DNA of 64,000 nt from Thiohalorhabdus sp. Cl-TMA (GCF_041821045.1 NZ_JBGUAW010000007.1:224479-288478); one strand, 5' to 3'. Shown: positions 17,027 through 25,922, counted from the stretch's first letter. Notes: generated from the sequence alone by a model not told the origin. Made by a program: numbers and translations.

Positions 17027-17746
17027 CTACTGGCCCGAAAGGGGCTCGTCAATGACCTCGATGGTGATGCGCCGGTTGGCGGCCCGCCCCTCCGGGGTGC
17101 CGTTGTCGGCGACCGGGCGCGACGGACCGTATCCCGCGACGGCCAATCTCTGCGCATCCAGGCGGCGGTCTTCCACCAGGTACCCCGCCACGTTCACCGC
17201 GCGCGCCAGGGAGAGGCTCCAGTTGTCCCGTTTTCGCCCGCTCCCCTGCATGGGGACATTATCGGTGTGGCCGGAAACCTCCACGCGGCCCGGTATGTGC
17301 CGAAGGACGTCCGCGATCTGGTTCAGGGCATAACGGGCCTCCTCCGAGAGGCGCGTGGATGCCGAGGCGAACATGCCGCCCGCGCTCAGGTTGAGCGTGA
17401 GGTTGCCCGTCTGCGGATCCGTGCCCAGCTCCACCTCCGGTCCCGTCTTTTTGAAACGGGACCGGAGGTTGTCGTGCAGCGTCTCCATGCGCTCCCGGTA
17501 CGCCGCGGGGACGCGGGGAGGCACCACCATCTCCCGGGGCGCGATCCATATCCCGAAGGGCCCCCCGTTGCCGAGGATGCCGAGCCCTTCCTGGAAGGAG
17601 CTGGAGATCTTCTTCAGGGGGTCCTGATTCATGACGGACATGGACAGCAACAGCACGAAAAAGGTGAGCATGAGGCTCAGCAGGTCCGAGAACGTCACCA
17701 TCCAGAAGGACTTGTCCGGTCCCCGATCCTGTTTATTCTTGGCCAT
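17027..17746 (-). CDS. motB: Stator protein MotB (with proton-site Asp)
   Basis: 239 residues. The transmembrane segment FWMVTFSDLLSLMLTFFVLL carries the conserved acidic residue (Asp21) needed for ion translocation. The C-terminal OmpA-like peptidoglycan-binding domain is canonical: VEVSGHTDNVPMQG, LSLARAVNVAGYLVE and ANRRITIEVI. It overlaps the preceding motB-like gene by 14 bases. This is the gene most likely to encode the functional B subunit partnering MotA at 18515. Confidence 0.92.
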   Translation of the reverse strand: MAKNKQDRGPDKSFWMVTFSDLLSLMLTFFVLLLSMSVMNQDPLKKISSSFQEGLGILGNGGPFGIWIAPREMVVPPRVPAAYRERMETLHDNLRSRFKKTGPEVELGTDPQTGNLTLNLSAGGMFASASTRLSEEARYALNQIADVLRHIPGRVEVSGHTDNVPMQGSGRKRDNWSLSLARAVNVAGYLVEDRRLDAQRLAVAGYGPSRPVADNGTPEGRAANRRITIEVIDEPLSGQ

Positions 17747-18503
17747 TGCCGCCGCCCTCGACGCTCGGGGCCAGATCCCCCTCCGGGAACAGGGGCCGCA
17801 GGGAGCTGTCCTCCTGGATCTTCAGGCGGATCTGGACACGCTCGTTCTTCCGCCGACCTTCCTCCGAATACTCTTCCGCCGCCGGGCGGAGATCGCCCCG
17901 CCCCTCAAGGCGCAGGCGTTCCATGGGCACGCCGCGCTCCCGGAAGAGCCGCGCCACGTTCTGGGCCCGGCGGCCGCTGACCCACAGGGCGTCCCGGAAG
18001 TCCGATTGCAAGCGGAGGTTGGTATACCCCCGGACGATCACTTCCACGTTGGCCGCACTCACCAGATCCGCCATACGGCGGATGCGGTCCGCCAGGTCGG
18101 CGGGGAGCTCGGTGCTCGTCCCGGAGAAGACCGTGGGGGTCCCCACCTCGATGAGGGCTCCGTTGCCGGTGGCGGCGGGCCGCACCTCCACGCCCGCGCC
18201 CAGCTTTCCGGTGAAGATCCGCCGCAGCTGGTCCATGAGCCGATCCTGCTCCGTTTCCGGCTTAAGCGGCGGCCCCGGGGGATTGGGGGCCTCGGAGGCC
18301 GTATCGAACAGGCTCAGTCCGGACGGCATGTAGCCGAAGGCGCCGCCCAGGGATTCGATGGCCTGCTTTTTCCGCTCTTCCTGGATCTTGGCGATGCTGT
18401 TCAGGAGGATGAAGAAGGCGAGCAGGATCATGAACAGGGAAACGAACATCACCCGTTCCCCCATCTTGCGGGATTCGCTGCTGCGGCCACCCTTGCTGCC
18501 CAT
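17733..18503 (-). CDS. MotB-like OmpA protein lacking the stator Asp
   Basis: 256 residues, between motA and true motB. One N-terminal transmembrane helix (VMFVSLFMILLAFFILLNSI, residues about 19-38) contains no acidic residue, unlike MotB. The C-terminal OmpA-like domain (about 115-230) keeps the fold (SGRRAQNVARLFRERGV, GRGDLRP, NERVQIRL), but the usual GHTD is GYTN. It therefore probably cannot conduct ions and may bind peptidoglycan differently. Tight coupling to motA (11-base gap) and motB (14-base overlap) implies a motor role, for example an accessory stator scaffold. No named function known to me. Confidence 0.85.
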   Translation of the reverse strand: MGSKGGRSSESRKMGERVMFVSLFMILLAFFILLNSIAKIQEERKKQAIESLGGAFGYMPSGLSLFDTASEAPNPPGPPLKPETEQDRLMDQLRRIFTGKLGAGVEVRPAATGNGALIEVGTPTVFSGTSTELPADLADRIRRMADLVSAANVEVIVRGYTNLRLQSDFRDALWVSGRRAQNVARLFRERGVPMERLRLEGRGDLRPAAEEYSEEGRRKNERVQIRLKIQEDSSLRPLFPEGDLAPSVEGGGNGQE

Positions 18504-18514
18504 GCTCGGCCCCC

Positions 18515-19279
18515 CTAGTCGAACTGGGGCTCGCGCTCCTTGGGAGCCAGGAACGCCAGCAGCTTTTGCTCTAGGATCCGGGGATTCTCGCCGGCCACGA
18601 TATTGCGCACCCCGGTGATTATGATCTGGTAGTTCAGCGTTTCTTCCTCGCTCCGCGCCCGGAGCTTCCCGGCCATGGGAATGAAGATGGCGTTGGCCAT
18701 CAGGGCGCCGTAGAAGGTGGTCAGCAGGGCCACGGCCATGGCCGGGCCGATGGTGCTCGGGTCCTCCATGCTCTGCAGCATCTGCACGAGGCCGATGAGG
18801 GTGCCGATCATGCCGAAGGCGGGAGACAGGCTGCCCATGGTATCCATGATGGCCGCGCCGGTCTCATGGCGGTCCTCCATCTTGTCCACCTCGTTCTGCA
18901 GAATGGCCTCGACTACCTCGGGCTCCTGGCCGTCGATGGCCATCTGCAGGCCTTTCTGCATGAAGGGATTCTCGAGGGATTCCACCCGATCCTCCAGGGC
19001 CAGCACCCCTTCCTTCCGGACGGTCTGCGCGTATTCGAGCAGCTCGGCAATCACGTCCTTGGGGTTCTCGGACTGATGGAAGAAGGTCTTCTTCACCACC
19101 CTTCCGGCATTGAGCACCTGCTGCAGCGGGTAGCTCACCAGCGTGGCCCCGAGTGTACCCCCGATGACGATCAGGGCACCGGGGGCATTCAGGAACGACC
19201 CGAGGGTTCCTCCCAGCAGGATCCCCAACAGGACGAGCCCGAAGGCGGCCACCAGGCCGATCAGGGTTGCAATGTCCAT
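18515..19279 (-). CDS. motA: Stator protein MotA
   Basis: Four-helix inner-membrane stator subunit, 254 residues. The N-terminal helix pair ends in GSFLNAPGALIVIGGTLGAT, with PSALIVIGGT-like signature. The second pair has LSPAFGMIGTLIGLVQML and GPAMAVALLTTFYGALMAN, containing the conserved prolines of the family. The cytoplasmic loop has NPFMQKGLQMAIDG. Closest in style to the PomA/MotP-type branch, but ion specificity cannot be read from sequence alone. First gene of a run reaching fliP, separated from flgE by a terminator. Confidence 0.93.
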   Translation of the reverse strand: MDIATLIGLVAAFGLVLLGILLGGTLGSFLNAPGALIVIGGTLGATLVSYPLQQVLNAGRVVKKTFFHQSENPKDVIAELLEYAQTVRKEGVLALEDRVESLENPFMQKGLQMAIDGQEPEVVEAILQNEVDKMEDRHETGAAIMDTMGSLSPAFGMIGTLIGLVQMLQSMEDPSTIGPAMAVALLTTFYGALMANAIFIPMAGKLRARSEEETLNYQIIITGVRNIVAGENPRILEQKLLAFLAPKEREPQFD

Positions 19280-19383
19280 CCAGTCCTCCCCGTTTTACAC
19301 CCGTATGCGCGGCGCCGACCCGGCCCACGCCGTGTCCTATCATAGGGAAAACCCCTATTACCTGGCCATAGCAGACACAAATA

Positions 19384-19404
19384 AGGGGCCCGAAAAGGGC
19401 CCCT
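19384..19404 (-). terminator. Terminator after flgE
   Basis: An 8-bp perfect stem (AGGGGCCC / GGGCCCCT) with a GAAAA loop, followed on the minus strand by TTATTTGTG. It lies 38 bases past the flgE stop and separates the flgB-flgE operon from motA. Confidence 0.65.
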
Positions 19405-19441
19405 CAACAAGCCACCCTCAAGGGGCCGCTAGGCCCGGATG

Positions 19442-20869
19442 CTAGCGCTTGATGTTCATGAGGCTTTGCAGCATCTCATCCACGGTGGTCACCACCTTGG
19501 TGTTGGCCTGATAGCCGCGTTGGATCAGGATCATGCGCACCAGCTCTTCCGAGGCGTCCACGTTGGACTCCTCCAGGGCGAATCCCCGGACGTTCCCGGC
19601 ACCCGCCTCCCCGGGCTTCTTGATGGACGGCTCCCCGGAGGCGTCCGAGGCCTGGAAGTTGCTGTTGCCCACTTTGTTCAGGCCGTCCGCGTTCTTGAAG
19701 TCGGCGAGCGCCACCTTGTACAGGGGAGCCGTGGCGCCGTTGTCGAAGCTGCCCACGATCACGCCCGCCTCGTTCACCGAGAAGCTCTGCAGGTCCCCGG
19801 CCTGGCGGCCGTCCACATCGGCGGAATAGAGCACCGACCCGCCCGGGCGTTGGAATACCCCCGACAGGCCGCCAGAGCTGCCCGAGGTGGCCGTGTCGTC
19901 CCCCATGTCCATGGAGATGGCGTGGCCCGCCTCCGAGCCGTTCGACCAGGGCACCTGGAACGAGTTGGACCCGAAGGCCTCCTCGGAGACGTTGCCGTTG
20001 GCGGCCAGGCCCCGCTTTTCCGACTTGAGCGAGCCGTCCTGGTTGAAGGTCAGATGGATACCCTGCTGCCCCGAGGGGAGGGTGAGCTGGGCCAGATCCG
20101 CCTCGCCCGAGCCGGTGGTGTCGTAGGTGGTCAGTCCTTCGGTGTTCACCTCTTCGGCGTCCGCCATCACCCGGACATCCCACTCGTTCTTGTCGGTCTT
20201 GGTGAAGTAGGCGGAAACGTCGTGGCTGGAGCCGAGCGAGTCGTAGACCTTGAAGTCGGTCTTGAAATGGTAATCGAACGAGGGCTCCGCCGCGCCGTTG
20301 GGATCATTGGCGATGGTGCCACGGGGCTCCGCCGGATCGGCGTCGGCGTCCAGATTCGCCTTGGGGTTGATGTTGCGGGTCCGCTCCGCGGTGCTCTGCT
20401 TCTCGGTGAGGTTCACGTCTCCCAGCTCGCCCTGGGTCTGGACCTTGCCGTCCACCTCCTCGGTGGACCAGCCCCGGACCCGGTTGCCGCCGGAGGTCAC
20501 CAGGTAGCCTTCCTTGTCGACGGTGAAGCTCCCGGCCCGCGTATAGAGCTGCTCCCCGGTGTCCGGATTCCGGGTGATGAAGAAGCCGTCGCCGTCCACG
20601 GCCATGTCCGTGGCCTGGGAGGTGTTCTTGAAGGAGCTCTGCGACATGTCCGGATTGATCATGTCCAGCTTGGAGCCGCCGCCGATGATGTTCTGGCCCA
20701 GGGCCTCGTTGCGCTTGGCCACGCTGCCGAGCACGTCGGCGAAGACCGCCCGCGACCGCTTGTAACCGGTGGTGTTCATATTGGCGATGTTATCGCCGAT
20801 CACGCCCATGGCCTGGTCATGGGCAAGGATGGCCTTAGCGCCGGTGCTCAGTGCCCCGAAGTTTGCCAT
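19442..20869 (-). CDS. flgE: Flagellar hook protein FlgE
   Basis: Hook subunit, 475 residues. The start at 20869 is taken from a good ribosome site (GGGAGGAG) and the family N-terminus ANFGALSTGAKAILAHDQAMG; a longer frame adds eight unlikely residues. Contains GDNIANMNTTGYKRSRAVF and the C-terminal signature EELVRMILIQRGYQANTKVV. A central acidic variable region (about 140-230) includes ATSGGNR. Last gene before a terminator and the motA run. Confidence 0.95.
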   Translation of the reverse strand: MANFGALSTGAKAILAHDQAMGVIGDNIANMNTTGYKRSRAVFADVLGSVAKRNEALGQNIIGGGSKLDMINPDMSQSSFKNTSQATDMAVDGDGFFITRNPDTGEQLYTRAGSFTVDKEGYLVTSGGNRVRGWSTEEVDGKVQTQGELGDVNLTEKQSTAERTRNINPKANLDADADPAEPRGTIANDPNGAAEPSFDYHFKTDFKVYDSLGSSHDVSAYFTKTDKNEWDVRVMADAEEVNTEGLTTYDTTGSGEADLAQLTLPSGQQGIHLTFNQDGSLKSEKRGLAANGNVSEEAFGSNSFQVPWSNGSEAGHAISMDMGDDTATSGSSGGLSGVFQRPGGSVLYSADVDGRQAGDLQSFSVNEAGVIVGSFDNGATAPLYKVALADFKNADGLNKVGNSNFQASDASGEPSIKKPGEAGAGNVRGFALEESNVDASEELVRMILIQRGYQANTKVVTTVDEMLQSLMNIKR

Positions 20870-20873
20870 TGCC

Positions 20874-21719
20874 CTACTCCTCCCTCTTTTCATTGGTCAC
20901 CGCAGCCACCTTGTCGAAGGCCACGAATCGTCCATCGCCGATGCCCACCTGCGTGCCGTCCTCGCCGTACCGGACCTCCTGGACGGTGGACTGTATCTGG
21001 ACCGGCTGCGGCTTCGGCTCCTTCACATCGGCGCGCATTACCTGGATGTCATAGGTGCCCGGCGGGGCGGGCTTTCCGTCATCCGTCTTGCCGTCCCACT
21101 CGGCCTGCTGCATGCCGCTATCCAGGCTGCCCAGGTCGATGGTCCGGACCACCTTGCCCGCGTCGTTCTTGACCTTGGCCACCCTGGAGCCGTTGGAATC
21201 GAGGCTGAACTGGAACTTGTGGCTCTGCCCCTCGCCCGTGGAACGGGCCGGCTGGCCTTCCACCCACGCGGTCTTGCCGAGCAGCCCCACCGCGTCCATG
21301 TTCCTGCTCTGCTGCTGACCCGCCAGCTTTCCGAGCAGATCGTTGGTCTTGATCTGCTGCTCCACCCCGGAGAACTGCGCCATCTGCGACAGCATCTCCT
21401 TGTTCTTCATGGGGTCGAGCGGGTTCTGGTTCTCCATCTGGGTGACCAGCATCTTGAGGAACAGCTGCCGCTGCTCTTCCGGGTCGTAGCCGCTGCCGGA
21501 GGAGCTCTTCTGGGAAGACTCGCCGGAGGGCGCCCTGCTAGTGGCCTGCCGCAGGGCGGCGGCCTCGGAAGATCCCCCGCCCTTGGCCTGCTGCAGGGCG
21601 GCGGCCCCGGAAGATCCCCCGCCCTTGGCCTGCTGCAAGGCGGCGGCCCCGGAAGATCCCCCGCCCTTAGCCTGCTGCAGGGCGGCGCTGCCGGCCGCGT
21701 TCCCGAAAAACGTATCCAT
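20874..21719 (-). CDS. flgD: Hook-capping protein FlgD
   Basis: Scaffold cap needed for hook assembly. 281 residues, longer than most FlgD (about 220-240) because of N-terminal repeats. Residues about 12-62 are three to four copies of a 13-residue unit (AALQQAKGGGSSG). The FlgD core starts at PEEQRQLFLKMLVTQMENQN, with PLDPMKNKEMLSQMAQFSGV. The C-terminal FlgD Ig/Tudor part includes APPGTYDIQVMRA. The stop lies four bases before the flgE ATG. Confidence 0.93.
   Translation of the reverse strand: MDTFFGNAAGSAALQQAKGGGSSGAAALQQAKGGGSSGAAALQQAKGGGSSEAAALRQATSRAPSGESSQKSSSGSGYDPEEQRQLFLKMLVTQMENQNPLDPMKNKEMLSQMAQFSGVEQQIKTNDLLGKLAGQQQSRNMDAVGLLGKTAWVEGQPARSTGEGQSHKFQFSLDSNGSRVAKVKNDAGKVVRTIDLGSLDSGMQQAEWDGKTDDGKPAPPGTYDIQVMRADVKEPKPQPVQIQSTVQEVRYGEDGTQVGIGDGRFVAFDKVAAVTNEKREE
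21553..21700 (-). repeat. 39-bp tandem repeats in the flgD 5' end
   Basis: Three near-perfect and one degraded copy of a 39-base unit encoding AAALQQAKGGGSS, in frame in flgD. Copies differ at only a few bases, suggesting recent expansion. Confidence 0.85.
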
Positions 21720-21750
21720 GTCGCACCTCTACCTATTCTTGGCTGGGCGT

Positions 21751-23211
21751 TCAGGCCAGCAGACTCAAGTTGCCGGGGGTTCCGATCCGCGCGGACTGCC
21801 CGTCCTCCTCGCCCCCGCCGGAGCCCTGGCCGTCGGAATCGGCCATCCGGCCGCCCGACCGGCCTCCTCCGGATTCCGATTCCCCTTCTCCGTCACGGGG
21901 CTGCTGGCCGGATGCGCCGTCTCCGCCCACCTGCACCTGGGCATCCTCCAGCTCCAGCTGCTGGTTCTGCAGCGCGGTACGGAGGTGCTGCATCTGGCCG
22001 TCGAGGAGGTTGGCGGCTCCCCGGTTATCCATATGGAAGATGGCATTGACCTTGTTGTCGCTGATCTGGAGCTCTACCCGCATCTGCCCCAGGTGTGGGG
22101 GGTTCAGCTTGATCTGCACATCCCGCTTGCCGTCGGCGGCCTCCTTGGCCACCTGGACCACGGCCTGGTTCATGGTCTGCGACTGCTGGGTCTGGCGCGG
22201 CGCGGAAGGGGCCTCGGTTCGTGCGGTATTGGGGGACTGTTGGCCCGCGCCCATGCCGTCCATGCGCATCTGGGCGTCCGCGCTCTGCCGCTGCTGGCTG
22301 GAAGCTTCGCCGCTCTTGGTGTCGGCTGCCGGCGTTTGACCGGATGCCTGCTGGGCGCCGTTGGCGCCCGCCTTCGCCAATTGGGCGCTGTTGCCTTCCA
22401 GGGCCATTCGGGTGGCCCCCTTGGCGTGCTCCGGGGTCTGGGCACCGGTACCACTGGCACTGCCATTGCTACCGGTCTGGAACAGAGCATTCCCCTGACC
22501 GTCCTTGGTCCGGGCATCCTGGGCCTTGGAGTCGCCTTCGCCCTTTCCTGCCGCCTTGGCATCCTGGCGGAGCGTGGGCCCGCCCTGTCCGGCGGCCTGC
22601 TGGGCCTTGCCGTCGCCTCTGCCGTTGAGCCCCAGCTGCTCCTGGATCACCTGCCGCAAGCGGGATTCGGCGTCGCCGTTCGCCTTGGCCAGCAGGGCCG
22701 CCTGGCCGGACTGCTCGCCGCTCTGGCTCGCCTTTTCGCCCTTCTGCTCCTTGCCGGCCGCCAGCATGGCCGCGAGATCCTCCGCCGAGCTTCCGCCCTT
22801 GGCCTTCTGCTTGGCTTCCTGCTGAGCATCCGCCACCGCGGCCGCGGCCTCTTTTCCGCCCTCGGCCTGTTTGCTCTCCTGCTTGCCATCCCGGCTCTGC
22901 CCCTCCCCGGAGCTTCCACCCTCCTCCGCGCCGGCCTGGCCGTCGTCGGCGCCACCCCCTCCGGATGAGCGCTGTCCCGATTGGTTGCGGGCACTCTTGT
23001 CGGAAGTGCTTCCCTCGTCGGAGGAAGAAGAGGACGAGGCGCTGCGGTCGGGCGCGGGCGGGTCCCGGCGCTCCGGAGCGGACCGGGACGCTTCATCCAG
23101 CGCCCGGTCGAAACCGCCCTGCTCGCCGCGCGCCGGGGCGCCGCTGCTGCGGCCCGGCGGTGCGAGATCCGCCCCCGAGGGGCGTTGTAACGGAAACGGT
23201 AAATCGTTCAT
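21751..23211 (-). CDS. fliK: Hook-length control protein FliK
   Basis: Secreted molecular ruler that also switches export specificity. 486 residues. Residues 1-330 are a low-complexity Ala/Gly/Gln/Ser/Lys-rich ruler. The conserved C-terminal domain (about 345-440) contains VQIKLNPPHLGQMRVELQI and DNRGAANLLDGQMQHLRTAL, then LEDAQVQVG. The disordered tail is acidic/Gly-rich. Follows the motE-like gene after a 155-base gap containing a hairpin. Confidence 0.9.
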   Translation of the reverse strand: MNDLPFPLQRPSGADLAPPGRSSGAPARGEQGGFDRALDEASRSAPERRDPPAPDRSASSSSSSDEGSTSDKSARNQSGQRSSGGGGADDGQAGAEEGGSSGEGQSRDGKQESKQAEGGKEAAAAVADAQQEAKQKAKGGSSAEDLAAMLAAGKEQKGEKASQSGEQSGQAALLAKANGDAESRLRQVIQEQLGLNGRGDGKAQQAAGQGGPTLRQDAKAAGKGEGDSKAQDARTKDGQGNALFQTGSNGSASGTGAQTPEHAKGATRMALEGNSAQLAKAGANGAQQASGQTPAADTKSGEASSQQRQSADAQMRMDGMGAGQQSPNTARTEAPSAPRQTQQSQTMNQAVVQVAKEAADGKRDVQIKLNPPHLGQMRVELQISDNKVNAIFHMDNRGAANLLDGQMQHLRTALQNQQLELEDAQVQVGGDGASGQQPRDGEGESESGGGRSGGRMADSDGQGSGGGEEDGQSARIGTPGNLSLLA

Positions 23212-23340
23212 GGCTCGTATCCTCCCGCGGCCGTAGCTGCAAGAGGCGGGCCAATCGGCTCGGTTTGGCGGGAGGACCCGTGGGTCCGGGCTTCAACGGC
23301 GAAAGGGAATGCTTCGGAGAGGGAGGGGATGGCCGGCGTC

Positions 23341-23359
23341 CCGGGAAAAAATTTCCCGG
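23341..23359 (-). terminator. Intercistronic hairpin between motE-like gene and fliK
   Basis: A perfect 8-bp stem (CCGGGAAA / TTTCCCGG) with a 3-base A/T loop just past the motE-like stop. No trailing U-run; could partially terminate or stabilise the upstream message. Confidence 0.4.
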
Positions 23360-23366
23360 TTCCGGC

Positions 23367-23990
23367 TCAGTCTTCTACGTCATTCACCAGCTTGGTCATG
23401 GACTGGGAGATGCGGTTGGCCTTTTCCGGCTCCACGAAGGACAGGATGCGTCCCGCCGCCTGGCCGGACATGCCGGAGAGCAGCTTCACCGCCGTGCTCT
23501 TATCCATGCTGTTGATGCGCTCCGCGGCCTTCTGGGGATTCATGTTGGAATACACGGAGATGAGGTGCCGCATCTTGTCCGAGCGGATCTCCTCCTCGCG
23601 GTCCAGACCCGCCTGGATCTGGTCCCGGTAGCGCTTCAGCCGGCCCAGGTCCTTGGAGACCTTCTTTTCCAGGATATCCAGCCGCTCGCGGGTCTTCTCC
23701 AGCTTCTCCCGGTCCTGGCGCACGGACTCCCGGCGGGCCTTGAGCTCCTTAAGGACCCGGACTTCCTCCGGGCGTAGGTCGACCGCCGGCTTTTCCCCCT
23801 GCATGCCGTCCGCCTGCTCTTCCGCCCGGGCGGTGGTTACTGCATCGCGGGGGACCCGCAGGGAATCACCGGCCCGTTCACCTTGCGTAGGCCCCTCGCT
23901 GCCCACGAACCGCAGCAGCACCAGCAGGCCAAGCACGCCGAGTACCGCCCGCCGCAGCCAGCCGCCCGCCGCGCTCATGGCGCCGGTCAT
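23367..23990 (-). CDS. MotE/YlxF-like protein (MgtE N-terminal domain)
   Basis: 207 residues. The start at 23990 is taken because it overlaps the fliJ stop as ATGA. N-terminal transmembrane helix (AVLGVLGLLVLLRFVG), then a long coiled coil (about 75-135: LKELKARRESVRQDREKLE...), then a C-terminal MgtE-N-like helical domain (MRHLISVYSNMNPQKAAERI; LLSGMSGQAAGRILSFVEP). Related proteins encoded between fliJ and fliK in Bacillus and proteobacteria (YlxF, MotE) act in flagellar assembly or as MotC chaperone; the exact role here is inferred. Confidence 0.8.
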   Translation of the reverse strand: MTGAMSAAGGWLRRAVLGVLGLLVLLRFVGSEGPTQGERAGDSLRVPRDAVTTARAEEQADGMQGEKPAVDLRPEEVRVLKELKARRESVRQDREKLEKTRERLDILEKKVSKDLGRLKRYRDQIQAGLDREEEIRSDKMRHLISVYSNMNPQKAAERINSMDKSTAVKLLSGMSGQAAGRILSFVEPEKANRISQSMTKLVNDVED

Positions 23991-24442
23991 CCCTGCGTCC
24001 CGCTCTGGTGGCTCGTCCAACGATTGAGGCGCTTGCGCTCACCGCGCTTGGCCAGCTGGTGCTGTTGCTCCTCGAACCGCTCACGCAGGCGCTCCAGGCG
24101 GAGGCGGCGCTGCTCCGCCGCCCACAGCTCCGCCCGGGCCGTTTCCAGGGCCTGCTCCCGCTCCCGGATCTCAACGGCCAGGCGCTCCAGCTCCCGCTGG
24201 AACCAGCGCCTCCCCTGCTCGCGTAGCTGGAGCTGGGCGGCATCCATCAGGCCCTCGCTGGCGCCCGGCTGCAATCCCGCCGCCTGCTGCTGGGCCAGGA
24301 TCTCCTGGTGGTGCGCCTGCCAACGCTCGAGGTCCGACCGGCAGCTCTCCAGATGGTCCCGGCAGACCTCCACCTGCTGGTGCCGCAAATGGAGGACCCG
24401 GGCCAGCCGGAAATTTTTGCCGTTTTTCGCGCTCACGCCCAT
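23987..24442 (-). CDS. fliJ: Flagellar export protein FliJ
   Basis: Coiled-coil stalk of the export ATPase complex, also a chaperone escort. 151 residues, almost entirely charged helix (FQRELERLAVEIREREQALE; RLRLERLRERFEEQQHQL), usual FliJ length. N-terminus FRLARVLHLRHQQVEVCRD fits the family. Located after fliI, with a 106-base gap holding two hairpins, and overlaps the motE-like gene. Confidence 0.85.
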   Translation of the reverse strand: MGVSAKNGKNFRLARVLHLRHQQVEVCRDHLESCRSDLERWQAHHQEILAQQQAAGLQPGASEGLMDAAQLQLREQGRRWFQRELERLAVEIREREQALETARAELWAAEQRRLRLERLRERFEEQQHQLAKRGERKRLNRWTSHQSGTQG

Positions 24443-24491
24443 TTTCTGCCTCTATACCCCCGAAAGGTTCCATGCCGGAGTCCGCGGGAAC

Positions 24492-24535
24492 GGCCCCCTG
24501 GGGCCTCGCGGGCCCGGCCCTGCCTTTGCCGGGCC
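24492..24535 (-). terminator. Two intercistronic hairpins between fliI and fliJ
   Basis: Stem 1, 24511-24535: GGCCCGGC / GCCGGGCC with a 9-base loop. Stem 2, 24492-24505: GGCCCC-CT-GGGGCC. Both lie just after the fliI stop. No U-run, so more likely differential mRNA stability than full termination. Confidence 0.4.
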
Positions 24536-24548
24536 GGAACGGCGCAAT

Positions 24549-25922
24549 CTACAGCGGGGCGACCACTTCCGCCAGCTCCGCCCAAGCGTCCTCCAGGGTG
24601 GCCGGCTGTCCCACCCCCTGCCGGAGGAAGCCTTCCAGCCGGTCCCGGTTGGCCAGCGCCCGGTCCACCTCCGGGCGCTGGCCCTCCTGGTAGGCGCCCA
24701 CCTGCACCAGGTCTTCCACCTCCTGGATGTGCGCCCAGGCCCGCATGAACTTGCGGGCATGCTCGGCCGCCTCCTCGGAGTGCAAGGTGGAAGCCAGGCG
24801 GCTAATGCTGGCCTGGGGATCGATGGCCGGATAGTGGCCCTTGTCGGCCAGGCGCCGGTCCAGCACCAGATGGCCGTCGAGGATGGCCCGCACCGCGTCG
24901 GCCACCGGATCGTCGAAATCGTCGCCCTCCATGAGGACCGTGTAGATGGCCGTCAGGGAGCCGGGCCCCGAATCCCGGCCGGCCCGCTCCAGCAGGCGCG
25001 GCAGGAGATTGAGCACCGACGGGGTGTATCCCTTGTCGATGGGCGGCTCCCCCACGGCGAGGCCTATCTCCCGCTGGGCCCAGGCCATTCGGGTGAGGGA
25101 GTCCATCATCAGCAGCACGTGCTTCCCTTCGGCGCGGTACTGCTCGGCGATGGAGGTGGCCATGAAGGCGGCCCGCATGCGGAGCAGCGGGCTCATGTCC
25201 GAGGTTGCGATCACCAGCACGGAGCGCTCGCGGCCTTCGGGCCCCAGATCGCGCTCCAGGAATTCCCGGACCTCCCGGCCCCGCTCCCCCACAAGGGCGA
25301 TGACGATGACATCCGCGGCAGTATAGCGCGCGATCATGCCCAGCAGGGTGCTCTTGCCCACGCCCGCCCCGGCGAAGATGCCCATGCGCTGCCCCCGGCC
25401 CACGGGAAACAGGGCATTGACGCTGCGCACGCCCAGGTCCAGCGGTTCGTCGATGGGCGTCCGGTCCAGCGGGTTGATGACCTCCCGGTAGAGGGGCGCG
25501 GTGGGGCCTGCCCCGAGCATGCCCAGTCCATCCATAGGCTCGGTGCGCGACGGCCCGGAACCGCCGCTCTCACCCGGCAAGGGCCGCTTGCAGCGGGGAT
25601 CGAGAACCCGTCCCACCAGGTCCTCTCCCACGGGGACCTCCGGACCGCGCCCGGTCCCGGAAACGGCCAAGCCCGCGCCGATGCCATCGGGATTACCCAC
25701 CGGCATGAGCTGCAGCCGGTCCTCGTGGAAGGCCACAACCTCGGCGTCCACGTCGGCCTGATCCGGCATTCGGATGCGGCACAGCTCCCCCACCCGGGCC
25801 TGCGGCCCCCGGCTCTCCACGATCGGACCGATCACCTTGGACACGCGTCCGTCCACCCGCCAGAGGGGCGTATGCCGGGCGCGGTCCAGGGCGCCTTCCC
25901 AGTCGGGTCCGGGCAGGGTCAT
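24549..25922 (-). CDS. fliI: Flagellar export ATPase FliI
   Basis: F1-beta-like ATPase that energises substrate unfolding for export. 457 residues. Walker A is FAGAGVGKST (about 183-192), the VGERGREVREF motif follows, Walker B is LLMMDSLTRMA (about 270-280), and the LPRLLERAGRDSGPGSLTAI segment is typical. The ATG overlaps the fliH stop (ATGA). A Gly/Ser/Pro insertion near residues 115-130 is slightly unusual. Confidence 0.96.
   Translation of the reverse strand: MTLPGPDWEGALDRARHTPLWRVDGRVSKVIGPIVESRGPQARVGELCRIRMPDQADVDAEVVAFHEDRLQLMPVGNPDGIGAGLAVSGTGRGPEVPVGEDLVGRVLDPRCKRPLPGESGGSGPSRTEPMDGLGMLGAGPTAPLYREVINPLDRTPIDEPLDLGVRSVNALFPVGRGQRMGIFAGAGVGKSTLLGMIARYTAADVIVIALVGERGREVREFLERDLGPEGRERSVLVIATSDMSPLLRMRAAFMATSIAEQYRAEGKHVLLMMDSLTRMAWAQREIGLAVGEPPIDKGYTPSVLNLLPRLLERAGRDSGPGSLTAIYTVLMEGDDFDDPVADAVRAILDGHLVLDRRLADKGHYPAIDPQASISRLASTLHSEEAAEHARKFMRAWAHIQEVEDLVQVGAYQEGQRPEVDRALANRDRLEGFLRQGVGQPATLEDAWAELAEVVAPL

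Noticed and set aside
19280..19383. Possible sigma-28 or sigma-70 promoter for motA
   Set aside because: TAAT...GATAG and TATGAT-like bases are present, but spacing and -35 matches are too poor to list as a promoter.
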